From Verrucomicrobiales bacterium (lineage in GTDB: Bacteria > Verrucomicrobiota > Verrucomicrobiia > Limisphaerales > RI-55), in the NCBI GenBank assembly GCA_003484235.1, contig DNDP01000079.1, positions 377 to 5,570 on the forward strand: a stretch of 5,194 nt of DNA, read 5' to 3'. The translations under genes and the position numbers were made by a program. Below the pieces are notes generated by a model, which was not told where the DNA came from, did not search any database, and worked only from the letters and a program-made list of their open reading frames with translations. Of this stretch, positions 1-5,194 are shown piece by piece (position 1 is the stretch's first letter; every line of letters begins with the position of its first letter).

Positions 1-166
1 TCGTGCCGCTGAGTTCTAATGCTCCGGCGGATTGAAACATCGTGCCGCCAGCCGAAAAGCGCGCCCAGTGCAGAGCAAAATCGGCGCGTGCGTGAATAAG
101 TGGAGCGAACAGACACAACGACAGCGCTACGATTGCTTTCGTTCTTCGCATTCTAATCGTCGACAT
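1..166 (-). CDS. Secreted hypothetical protein, N-terminal part only (runs off the window)
   Basis: An open frame of 55 codons starts at ATG 166-164 and continues past position 1. A second in-frame ATG at 151-149 (MRRTKAIVALS...) is an equally good start, since neither has a strong Shine-Dalgarno; the upstream one is preceded only by GAAG. From the second Met the sequence is a textbook Sec signal peptide: basic MRRTK, a hydrophobic core AIVALSLCLFAPLI, and a cleavage site after HARA. The mature part begins DFALHWARFSAGGTMFQSAG and continues ALELSGT. That resembles the start of secreted proteins recalled from Verrucomicrobiota and Planctomycetota, with an aromatic-x-W strand, a GG turn and a following L-SGT strand; their function is unknown. 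The start lies 53 bp after the stop of the gene upstream on the same strand, so cotranscription is likely. The short visible length limits the family call. Confidence 0.72.
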   Translation of the reverse strand, partial: MSTIRMRRTKAIVALSLCLFAPLIHARADFALHWARFSAGGTMFQSAGALELSGT

Positions 167-195
167 TCTTCGGCAGTGTTGAAGTGGAAGCGGGC

Positions 196-221
196 AGACT
201 AGTCTTGAACAGATCCGATCT
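196..221. repeat. Two adjacent short palindromes between two secreted-protein genes
   Basis: AGACTAGTCT (196-205) is a perfect 10-bp palindrome. AGATC-C-GATCT (211-221) is a dyad with 5-bp arms and a one-base centre; it reaches into the TAG stop (222-220) of the 571-codon gene. Both sit just upstream of the start at 166. They are too short for a stable terminator hairpin and have no following T-run. They could be a protein-binding site or chance. Confidence 0.25.
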
Positions 222-1935
222 AGGGCGGTGTTGGCAGGTCGAGAGTGAACGCCGGTGCGTCGACGGTAACGCCCGTGCCATCGACCGTCATTCGGGAACC
301 TGTGCCTTGGAGAGATATCGAGGAGGACTCGAGCTTGAGCTGGAGGTCGCTCTGCAGTTTGGCAACACCGGGAGGCGAAACGGGGATTTCAAGCCCCTGA
401 TTGATCATCACATGCCCGTTGATCTTGACGTTTCTCAATGCCGTCAAGTTGACGTCTCGTGCCAACAGGTTGAGGTCGCCATTCGCATCCAAATCGATGG
501 TCAGGGACCCATCTGGTTCTACGGTTAGGACGGTTCCGTTGGCGAGAATTCTTATCGGCGCACCGCCACCATGAATGACGGTACCATTGATTTGGAGTTC
601 GCCCTCAATCTTGGTGCTGCCACTGATGGTTGCGTTGCCGCCCACGAACAGGTTCCCGGCTGTGAGCAGCCCGGCGGCGGCGTTGACATGGCCGAGTGCG
701 GTCAGGTTGCCGTCCTTGTCGATCCAGAGCTTGCTTTGGGCGGCATCGCCAAAGCTGGCGAGGCGCGCGTCGCCGTCGTTGCGCAGATCCAGCACGCTCT
801 TGGCGCCAGAGGCCACCGCCGTGGTCATCTTGAGGACGCCCTCGGTGTCGAGTGAGGCGACCATTTTGGTTTCGTTGTTGAAGCGGGCGATCGCACCGCT
901 GCCGCGGTTGATCACGTCCAGGGCGCCGTTGGTGGCCGTTCCCCCGGTATGCTCGATGCGGACGGCCGGAGCGACGTTCCCGCCAGTGTTGTCGTTCCTG
1001 AAAAGGGCCAGTTGGGGTGCCGAACCCGTGGAAAGGTTGCCTTGGGCGAAGAGCGCCGCCGAGCCGCCAAACGGCTGCAGGGTCAGGGCCCCGGTCATCG
1101 TGTCGCCGTCCTTCATCACGCGGTCGTTGACCTGCGAGGCGGTGGCGAAGTAGCTGGCGTTGTGACCGTCGAGGAGGTCCGCGTCCAGCCCGCTGCCAAT
1201 GCCGTCGTTTGCGAGGACGACGGGCATCACGCTGTCGGCCGTCACGACGCCGGAAGCATGAACGCCGATCTGAAGTGTGTTGCCGTTGGTGGCCAGGGTC
1301 ACGGCGCCCACCGGCTGGAGCGAAACGTCGTCTTTGAGCCCGTTGAGGCTCTTGACGACCTGTCCGGGAGCGATCTTGTCGGCGGTGATGGCGCCATCGA
1401 GGACGGTGCCGGCGACGAGGGCGAACTGGGACTGGGGCAGGGGATGGAGGGCCTGACGGGTCGGAATGGCGAGGTAGCCGCCGGTGTTGGTGCCGGCGCG
1501 GGCGGCCATGGCCAGCCACCGGGTGCCGCCATCGAAGGCGCCGGCGCCGAAATCGAGCTCGACGGTAAACAGGCCGTTGGTGACGGGAACGTCATCGCGG
1601 GTGATGGGCGAGGAGATCACGGCGCCGGCGGCGGGTGCGTCGTGCAGGGTGAACTGGAAGTCATAAAGACCGTTGCCCGGTGCACCCCCGTCGAGCAGCC
1701 GGCCCTGGTAGGTGAAGGTGGTCTGGCTGAAAGCGGTGCTGACAAGCGAGGCCGTCAGTCCGAATGCCACGAGAAGTGCTGGGATGGGTGCTGGCTTCAC
1801 TGGGGGATCTGAATGTGGTGTTCTGGGCCTGCGTCCTGCAATCTGCCCTAGAATGTGACCGATCGTCCGTGTTCGTGTGCAGGGCATTCGTTCAGGTTCA
1901 TTCCAATGCATGAGCAATGGCAGTTGGTGACTCAT
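220..1935 (-). CDS. Secreted protein with FTYQGRL N-terminal domain and phage tail-fibre-like motifs
   Basis: This 571-residue protein is predicted to be exported. The start at ATG 1935 overlaps the previous gene's TGA as ATGA and is preceded by GAGG seven bases upstream, which favours it. It leaves an unusually long, Arg-rich n-region before the hydrophobic core (residues about 51-68, then AFSQ|TTF). A GTG at 1800 (codon 46) would give a compact signal peptide but lacks a clear ribosome site. Residues 72-172 form the same domain as in the neighbouring 892-residue protein (TTFTYQGRLLDGG..., NGLYDFQFTLHD, NGLFTVELDFG, RQALHPLPQSQFA). Next come VVKSLNGLKDDVSL (193-206), LDADLLDGHNASYF (250-263) and MKDGDTMTGALTL (274-286). 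The last two closely match motifs recalled from phage tail fibres. The remainder (about 290-571) is rich in Gly, Asn, Asp and short beta-strand patterns, and 466-507 looks like a beta-helical spike. There is no S74 chaperone, catalytic motif, membrane anchor or sorting tail. A role as an extracellular fibre or adhesin is inferred, not shown. Confidence 0.85.
   Translation of the reverse strand: MSHQLPLLMHWNEPERMPCTRTRTIGHILGQIAGRRPRTPHSDPPVKPAPIPALLVAFGLTASLVSTAFSQTTFTYQGRLLDGGAPGNGLYDFQFTLHDAPAAGAVISSPITRDDVPVTNGLFTVELDFGAGAFDGGTRWLAMAARAGTNTGGYLAIPTRQALHPLPQSQFALVAGTVLDGAITADKIAPGQVVKSLNGLKDDVSLQPVGAVTLATNGNTLQIGVHASGVVTADSVMPVVLANDGIGSGLDADLLDGHNASYFATASQVNDRVMKDGDTMTGALTLQPFGGSAALFAQGNLSTGSAPQLALFRNDNTGGNVAPAVRIEHTGGTATNGALDVINRGSGAIARFNNETKMVASLDTEGVLKMTTAVASGAKSVLDLRNDGDARLASFGDAAQSKLWIDKDGNLTALGHVNAAAGLLTAGNLFVGGNATISGSTKIEGELQINGTVIHGGGAPIRILANGTVLTVEPDGSLTIDLDANGDLNLLARDVNLTALRNVKINGHVMINQGLEIPVSPPGVAKLQSDLQLKLESSSISLQGTGSRMTVDGTGVTVDAPAFTLDLPTPP
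1463..1722 (-). repeat. 260-bp direct repeat, copy 1 (shared N-terminal domain)
   Basis: This stretch aligns without gaps to 4228-4487, at a constant offset of 2765, with about 11 mismatches counted by eye (about 96% identity). It encodes residues 72-158 of the 571-residue protein, starting at the first TTF of the predicted mature protein. The longest exact run is close to 70 bases. The signal-peptide side shows no similarity; identity fades gradually on the other side. Confidence 0.93.
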
Positions 1936-4610
1936 TCGCCCGCCTCAAGAGGTTGCCTGCCCTTCGAGAGGTCGAAGACGATCTGCTCCAGTGCGTGAAG
2001 GCGGTGCTTCAGGATTTCAATCTCCTTGTTCTTCTCATCAACGACCTGATTGAGCCCCTGAATCGCTGCCAGCGCGACACCGTCGGCATCCACGGTGGAG
2101 ATGTGCTTTTCATCGATGCCCACATTGAACGTGGAATGAAAATCCTGCGCCATGGGGCCGATGTGTGCCACGCTCGGGTCGGACTTGAAACTCCACCGGG
2201 AGATTGGCAGGTTGGCAACCTGCGCCAGCACGGCCCGCGCGTCCACAGGCGCGAAGTTCTCCTTTGCGTTGCGATCACTGGTGGGACTGAAACTGACCGC
2301 CGTAACATTGCCGCTCTGCCCGTCCGCCGACACAGTGATGTTTCCCGCCGCGTTGCGCACGTCCAGTTTTCCGGCTCGTGCTGCGGTGTCATCCGGCCAG
2401 ATCTCCAGCGCGTTGCGGAGACGTAGGATGCCGGGATAATCCCCCGTCGTTTTCACGTTCAGGCCCGGAACAAGATCGTTCTCATACCGGAATTGAAGTC
2501 GTTGTCCGTCGGCCACGGCGATGTCCAACGCGCCCTGGGGATCGGTTGTTCCGATGCCAACGCCGCCGGAGGCCCGGATCAAAAACTGATTGGTCGAAGT
2601 GGAGGCAAAACTCCCAGTCGTCGCATCGGCCCAAACAAATGTTCCGGTGTGATTGGCTTTCGCCGAAGAGCCAGCGGCAAAACTGGTATCCCCGGCGGCG
2701 ACATTTCCGTCTCCACCGGGCACGACGGAACTCGCACCGCTGCTGGTATTGCCATATCCGCCGCCGATGGTTGAATAATCGCCCGAGGCGATATTGCCTG
2801 ATCCGCCGCCGACTGTTGTGTTGAAGCCGCTGGCCACATTTCCTCCGCCCCCGCCTATCGTTGAGAAATGGCCGCCCACGATGTTGGGTTCAGTCGTGGT
2901 TCCTCCGCCGGAAATAGTGGCGGCAACAACCCCGTTGCTCACAGAATTGTTCCGGTGACCGAGGATGACGTTTGGTGCTCCGAAATGGTCAGTGGGTATG
3001 AGCCGCAGGGCGGCGTAATTGTTTGCGTGCAGTTCAATAGGATGATTGTCCGCGGTCCCAAGTGTCATTGCGGAACCCGACGGCGCGGCACCCAACACGG
3101 CCAACGGCCGTCCATCCAGAGTGGCACCGGCCCCGTCCGTTTCGAACCGCACTCCGCCAGTGGCTCTCACGCTGAACTGATTGCTGGATGTGGAAGCGAA
3201 GTCGTTTGTCACAGAGTCGGCCCAGACGAACGCGCCATCATGATCTGCCTTTGCCTGGTTGCCTGCGGCGAAACTTGTTTTGCCAATTGCCGCGTTGCCC
3301 TTGCCGCCCGGCACCATCGCGAAATCACCGCTGGCGCTGTTCACATTTCCGCCGCTGATCGTTGCCCATGCTCCATTGGCAATGTTCAACGAGCCACCTC
3401 CAATTGTGGTGCCTTTGCCGTTGGCCTTGTTTGCATTGCCCCCGCTGATTGTGGCCCCCGTTCCTTCAATGATGTTTCCGCTTCCGCCGCCGATGAATGA
3501 GCGATCTGCGCCTTCCAGTATCTTGTGGTTTTCTCCGCTGACGATTGTGCTGTACCGATTAGAGATCAGAAGATTCCGAATGCCAGACCCGATCATTCCG
3601 TAATATCCGTTATGGATAATATTGTCCCACCCATTTCCAATGAAGGCTACCTGCGAGGCATCTGAGATGTAATTTGCGCAACCGCCTACAATGGCAGATT
3701 GGAAGCTGTTTGTGATCGCATTTCCGATGCCTCCACCGATGAAGGACTGAAATGACCCGATCGTTGTGTTGGCCAAACCTCCGACAATCACACCGTAGTC
3801 ATTTTTATTGGTGCCCGCCCCCAGTATTTGATTCCCGGCGCCACCGCCCACAAAGCCATAATGCGCCTCGATTGCGTTGGTCCGAAGATTCTCGGTCTGG
3901 GTAAATGAATTCTGGCCGCCACCGCCGACGATGACTGAACCAACAATGCCCGGGGCCACATAGTTGTTTGAAAACCCACCAACGAAATTGTGCGTGTTTG
4001 TGCTCGGCTCGAGCCGCAGGCCGGGTGTTCCGTTCACCAAAAGTTCCAGCGGTTGGGCGTCCGTGGTGCCAAAAACAAGCCGAGAACCGGTCGCGTTCCC
4101 GCCGAGTTCAAGGAACGTGTTTGAGACCACCATCGCAGCGGTGATCGTTCCGTCAGGCACGCTCCCGGCAGATTGCGCAAATTGCGCGAACTGCGATTGG
4201 GGTAAAGGATGCAGCGCTTGGCGTGCGGGAATGGCGAGGTAACCGCCGGTGTTGGTGCCGGCGCGGGCGGCCATGGCCAGCCAGCGGGTGCCGCCATCGA
4301 AGGCGCCTGGGCCGAAATCGAGCTCGACGGTGAACAGGCCGTTGGTGACGGGAACGTCATCGCGGGTGATGGGCGAGGAGATCACGGCGCCGGCGGCGGG
4401 CCCGTCGTGCAGGGTGAACTGGAAGTCATAAAGACCGTTGCCCGGCGCGCCCCCGTCCAGCAGCCGGCCTTGGTAGGTGAAGGTGGTGCCGAGCGCCGTT
4501 GCAGTCAGGGCGGTGCACGTCAGCAGCGTAACGCCAAGCAGTAGGCCACACAGGGTGGTTGGTGACGATGGGTGCGATTGACTTGGAAGAAGCGGGCGGG
4601 CCATGCCCAC
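1932..4610 (-). CDS. Secreted trimeric fibre-like protein: YadA-type head repeats plus C-terminal Peptidase_S74 chaperone
   Basis: Residues are numbered from GTG 4610. An ATG two codons in (4604) is at least as likely, and an in-frame TAA at 4616-4614 rules out earlier starts. Residues 1-41 are a Sec signal peptide (core CGLLLGVTLLTCTALTATA, cleavage near ALG|TTF). Residues 42-143 are the FTYQGRL-type domain. Two fibre modules follow (about 176-489 and 514-684). Each has LGT/FGT...P-x-EL and LRL-x-P strands, then GGG-x-x-N head repeats, then SFAAG-x-x-AKA, FVWAD, a FAST segment, NQF and RA-x-GGV. After a beta-rich stalk (685-775) comes a Peptidase_S74 domain (about 776-876). It has SDRNAKE with Ser778 and Lys783, matching the SDxxxK Ser-Lys pair that self-cleaves in phage endosialidase and tail-spike chaperones, then HIGPMAQDF and DADGVALAAIQGLNQ. 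It ends in a coiled coil (about 853-880, EKNKEIEILKHRLHALEQ). Known S74 domains drive trimer folding and may then be released. A surface or secreted trimeric fibre is expected; its ligand is unknown. The absence of any membrane beta-barrel or YadA anchor argues against a classical autotransporter. Confidence 0.93.
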   Translation of the reverse strand: MGMARPLLPSQSHPSSPTTLCGLLLGVTLLTCTALTATALGTTFTYQGRLLDGGAPGNGLYDFQFTLHDGPAAGAVISSPITRDDVPVTNGLFTVELDFGPGAFDGGTRWLAMAARAGTNTGGYLAIPARQALHPLPQSQFAQFAQSAGSVPDGTITAAMVVSNTFLELGGNATGSRLVFGTTDAQPLELLVNGTPGLRLEPSTNTHNFVGGFSNNYVAPGIVGSVIVGGGGQNSFTQTENLRTNAIEAHYGFVGGGAGNQILGAGTNKNDYGVIVGGLANTTIGSFQSFIGGGIGNAITNSFQSAIVGGCANYISDASQVAFIGNGWDNIIHNGYYGMIGSGIRNLLISNRYSTIVSGENHKILEGADRSFIGGGSGNIIEGTGATISGGNANKANGKGTTIGGGSLNIANGAWATISGGNVNSASGDFAMVPGGKGNAAIGKTSFAAGNQAKADHDGAFVWADSVTNDFASTSSNQFSVRATGGVRFETDGAGATLDGRPLAVLGAAPSGSAMTLGTADNHPIELHANNYAALRLIPTDHFGAPNVILGHRNNSVSNGVVAATISGGGTTTEPNIVGGHFSTIGGGGGNVASGFNTTVGGGSGNIASGDYSTIGGGYGNTSSGASSVVPGGDGNVAAGDTSFAAGSSAKANHTGTFVWADATTGSFASTSTNQFLIRASGGVGIGTTDPQGALDIAVADGQRLQFRYENDLVPGLNVKTTGDYPGILRLRNALEIWPDDTAARAGKLDVRNAAGNITVSADGQSGNVTAVSFSPTSDRNAKENFAPVDARAVLAQVANLPISRWSFKSDPSVAHIGPMAQDFHSTFNVGIDEKHISTVDADGVALAAIQGLNQVVDEKNKEIEILKHRLHALEQIVFDLSKGRQPLEAGE
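1943..1948 (-). promoter_or_regulatory. Ribosome binding site supporting the ATGA-coupled start
   Basis: On the minus strand TTGAGG precedes ATG 1935-1933, with seven bases between GAGG and ATG. It lies inside the last codons of the upstream 892-codon gene, whose TGA (1934-1932) overlaps the ATG. This arrangement is typical of translational coupling and is the main reason to prefer the 1935 start over the internal ATGs at 1911 and 1887 or the GTG at 1800. Confidence 0.6.
2685..2864 (-). repeat. Head-repeat array B: four 15-residue units
   Basis: Residues 583-642 of the 892-residue protein are four perfect-length units: STIGGGGGNVASGFN, TTVGGGSGNIASGDY, STIGGGYGNTSSGAS and SVVPGGDGNVAAGDT. 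The Asn at 591, 606, 621 and 636 are spaced exactly 15 apart, so the DNA has a degenerate 45-bp period. The pattern fits a YadA-like left-handed beta-roll, although classical YadA heads use 14 residues per turn. The array ends in SFAAGSSAKA and FVWAD. Confidence 0.85.
3276..3860 (-). repeat. Head-repeat array A: longer, mixed-period array
   Basis: Residues 251-445 carry about twelve units marked by Asn (Asp-Asn in one unit) after a Gly-rich turn, at 260, 281, 297, 313, 330, 346, 361, 379, 394, 409, 424 and 439. Spacing is 21, 16, 16, 17, 16, 15 and 18, then a regular 15. The regular part includes SFIGGGSGNIIEGTG, ATISGGNANKANGKG, TTIGGGSLNIANGAW and AMVPGGKGNAAIGKT. The irregular units (272-367) are more hydrophobic (IVGGCANYIS, FIGNGWDNII, MIGSGIRNLL) and lie in DNA of clearly lower GC. 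Confidence 0.83.
4228..4487 (-). repeat. 260-bp direct repeat, copy 2 (shared N-terminal domain)
   Basis: This is the partner of 1463-1722 and encodes residues 42-128 of the 892-residue protein. The edge at 4487 coincides with the codon for the first TTF after the predicted signal peptide, as in copy 1. Within it the two proteins differ at only two residues by eye: HDG against HDA, and FGPG against FGAG. Confidence 0.93.
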
Positions 4611-4639
4611 TTCTTAGCAGGTCCGGGAACTCCTCCCAG

Positions 4640-4656
4640 TGTGCGAGCGGGGCACA
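4640..4656. promoter_or_regulatory. Candidate operator, dyad copy 1 (TGTGC-N7-GCACA)
   Basis: The top strand reads TGTGCGAGCGGGGCACA, with 5-bp inverted arms around a 7-base centre. It lies 30-36 bp upstream of the two candidate starts of the fibre gene and matches the second copy, 21 bp away, at 16 of 17 positions. Dyads of this size often bind dimeric helix-turn-helix regulators. No clear -35/-10 pair is visible beside it. Confidence 0.5.
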
Positions 4657-4660
4657 TCCC

Positions 4661-4677
4661 TGTGCGAGCGGCGCACA
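4661..4677. promoter_or_regulatory. Candidate operator, dyad copy 2 (TGTGCG-N5-CGCACA)
   Basis: The top strand reads TGTGCGAGCGGCGCACA, with 6-bp inverted arms. It is centred 21 bp (two helical turns) from copy 1, which would place both on the same DNA face. A degenerate half-like third copy of the core GCGAGCGG occurs at 4683-4690. Read as RNA the arms could form a small hairpin after the regulator's stop codon, but no T-run follows, so a binding site fits better than an intrinsic terminator. Confidence 0.5.
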
Positions 4678-4699
4678 GGCTGGCGAGCGGCGACCGCGC

Positions 4700-5194
4700 T
4701 CAGTCCACCGACTCGGCCCGCCATTCCGGATAAACCGCGGGATCGATCTGGCGGCGGCGGACGAGTTCCTGAAGATCGCGATGGATGGTTTTGCGGGAGA
4801 CGTGGAACTCCCGGGCCAGGGCGGAGATGTTGGGCTTGTCCGCGGCGCCGCGGAGGCGTTTGAGGATCTCGTGCTGGCGGGCGAGCCGTTCCACGAAGCG
4901 CCGCTCCGGTTCGTTGCTTTCGATCTGTTCGGCCCGTTCCAGCGACTGGAGGGTGGAGATGGTTTCGGCGAGGCCGCATTCGGAGAGAGCCACTTCGACG
5001 GTGCGTTCGAGTTCCTCGAGGTCCACGGGCTTCTCGAGCACGTAATGGGCGGAGCGGGGTCCCTGCAGCGCCTGCAGACGGTCCCGGATGTCGAGCGTGC
5101 CGGAGATGATGATGATGGGAACGTGCGCGGCCGCCGCCTTGAGCCGGGGCAGAAACTCCAACCCCTTCTGGCCCTCGGCCAGGATGTGGTCGAG
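4700..5194 (-). CDS. Response regulator: receiver domain plus C-terminal HTH (N-terminus cut)
   Basis: The last 164 residues are visible; about 50 receiver residues are missing beyond 5194. Receiver hallmarks in the visible part are Asp2 in LDHILAEG (likely phospho-acceptor, encoded at 5191-5189), GLEFL, the VPIIIISG strand with the conserved Ser31, Tyr51 at the aromatic switch position, and the Lys55-Pro56 pair in YVLEKPVD. A charged linker, probably helical (about residues 61-105), leads to a winged-HTH-like domain at 106-151. Its recognition-helix region ISALAREFHVSRKTIHRDLQEL resembles DeoR/HTH_11 domains. It is therefore probably a DNA-binding two-component regulator. A TTG at 5161 lies inside the receiver and is not a true start. 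No sensor kinase is visible. It stops 89 bp before the fibre gene, on the same strand, with the TGTGC-N7-GCACA dyads between them. That makes it a plausible but unproven regulator of the downstream genes. Confidence 0.9.
   Translation of the reverse strand, partial: LDHILAEGQKGLEFLPRLKAAAAHVPIIIISGTLDIRDRLQALQGPRSAHYVLEKPVDLEELERTVEVALSECGLAETISTLQSLERAEQIESNEPERRFVERLARQHEILKRLRGAADKPNISALAREFHVSRKTIHRDLQELVRRRQIDPAVYPEWRAESVD

Noticed and set aside
605..1519. A 304-codon Arg-rich minus-strand open frame
   Set aside because: It is an out-of-frame shadow of the 571-residue protein; the Arg/Gln/Pro-rich translation has no recognisable motif.
949..1812. A 287-codon open frame on the plus strand, plus similar plus-strand frames at 571-1153 and 4209-4544
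   Set aside because: They lie wholly antisense to strongly supported genes, and their low-complexity translations (Gly/Val/Glu-rich) arise from high GC at codon positions of the real genes. They have no domains, signal peptides or ribosome sites.
1800..1935. Twin-arginine signal in the leader of the 571-residue protein
   Set aside because: GRRPRTPH lacks the SRRxFLK pattern and is separated from the hydrophobic core by a Pro-rich stretch.
2685..3860. Possible CRISPR array or satellite DNA, because of the roughly 45-bp periodicity
   Set aside because: The repeats are degenerate at DNA level, keep one reading frame, and encode GGG-x-x-N protein units; there are no constant repeats with unique spacers.
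4488..4610. Lipoprotein signal in the 892-residue protein, because of Cys21 and Cys32
   Set aside because: Neither Cys sits in a lipobox (LLTC and TTLC lack the small Gly/Ala/Ser before Cys), and the domain boundary at ALG|TTF fits signal peptidase I cleavage.
220..4610. Prophage tail-fibre module
   Set aside because: Despite tail-fibre motifs and the S74 domain, both proteins have Sec signal peptides, and no other phage gene (baseplate, tail, lysis) is visible in the window.
4640..4677. Intrinsic terminator for the response regulator gene
   Set aside because: The hairpin stems are only 5-6 bp and no T-run follows on either strand; two near-identical dyads at helical spacing fit a protein-binding site better.
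4614..4979. A minus-strand Arg/Pro-rich open frame overlapping the regulator and the intergenic gap
   Set aside because: It is out of frame with the response regulator, whose receiver and HTH residues are clear, and its composition is that of a GC-rich shadow frame.

Overview
The window is a densely coded piece of a GC-rich bacterial chromosome in which every credible gene lies on the minus strand. Read 5' to 3' on that strand, the order is: a response regulator with a C-terminal helix-turn-helix (4700-5194, its N-terminus cut by the window edge); an 89-bp gap holding two copies of a dyad element; a large secreted fibre-like protein with YadA-type head repeats and a C-terminal Peptidase_S74 intramolecular chaperone (1932-4610); a second secreted protein with the same N-terminal domain and phage tail-fibre-like motifs (220-1935), joined to the first by an ATGA stop/start overlap; and the first ~55 codons of another secreted protein (1-166).

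The best guess for the organism is Verrucomicrobiota, with Planctomycetota or a related PVC lineage as the alternative. This rests on protein style recalled from these groups: the FTYQGRL...GLYDFQFTLHD N-terminal domain, the GGG-x-x-N head repeats ending in SFAAG...FVWAD...NQF-x-RA-x-GGV, and a downstream secreted protein starting DFALHW...GG. It is not a phylogenetic result.

The three downstream genes are tightly spaced (4-bp overlap, then a 53-bp gap) and all carry export signals, so they are probably one transcription unit for extracellular or surface proteins. The 892-residue protein is expected to trimerise through its S74 domain, which keeps the SDxxxK residues needed for self-cleavage. 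The 571-residue protein has no S74 domain. The two share a 260-bp stretch that is about 96% identical and starts exactly at the predicted mature N-terminus, pointing to recent duplication or gene conversion of that domain. The regulator and the two TGTGC-N7-GCACA dyads sit directly upstream and may control the unit, but that is inference.

No rRNA, tRNA, CRISPR array, insertion sequence or convincing intrinsic terminator was seen. No stretch above 300 bases lacks a gene.
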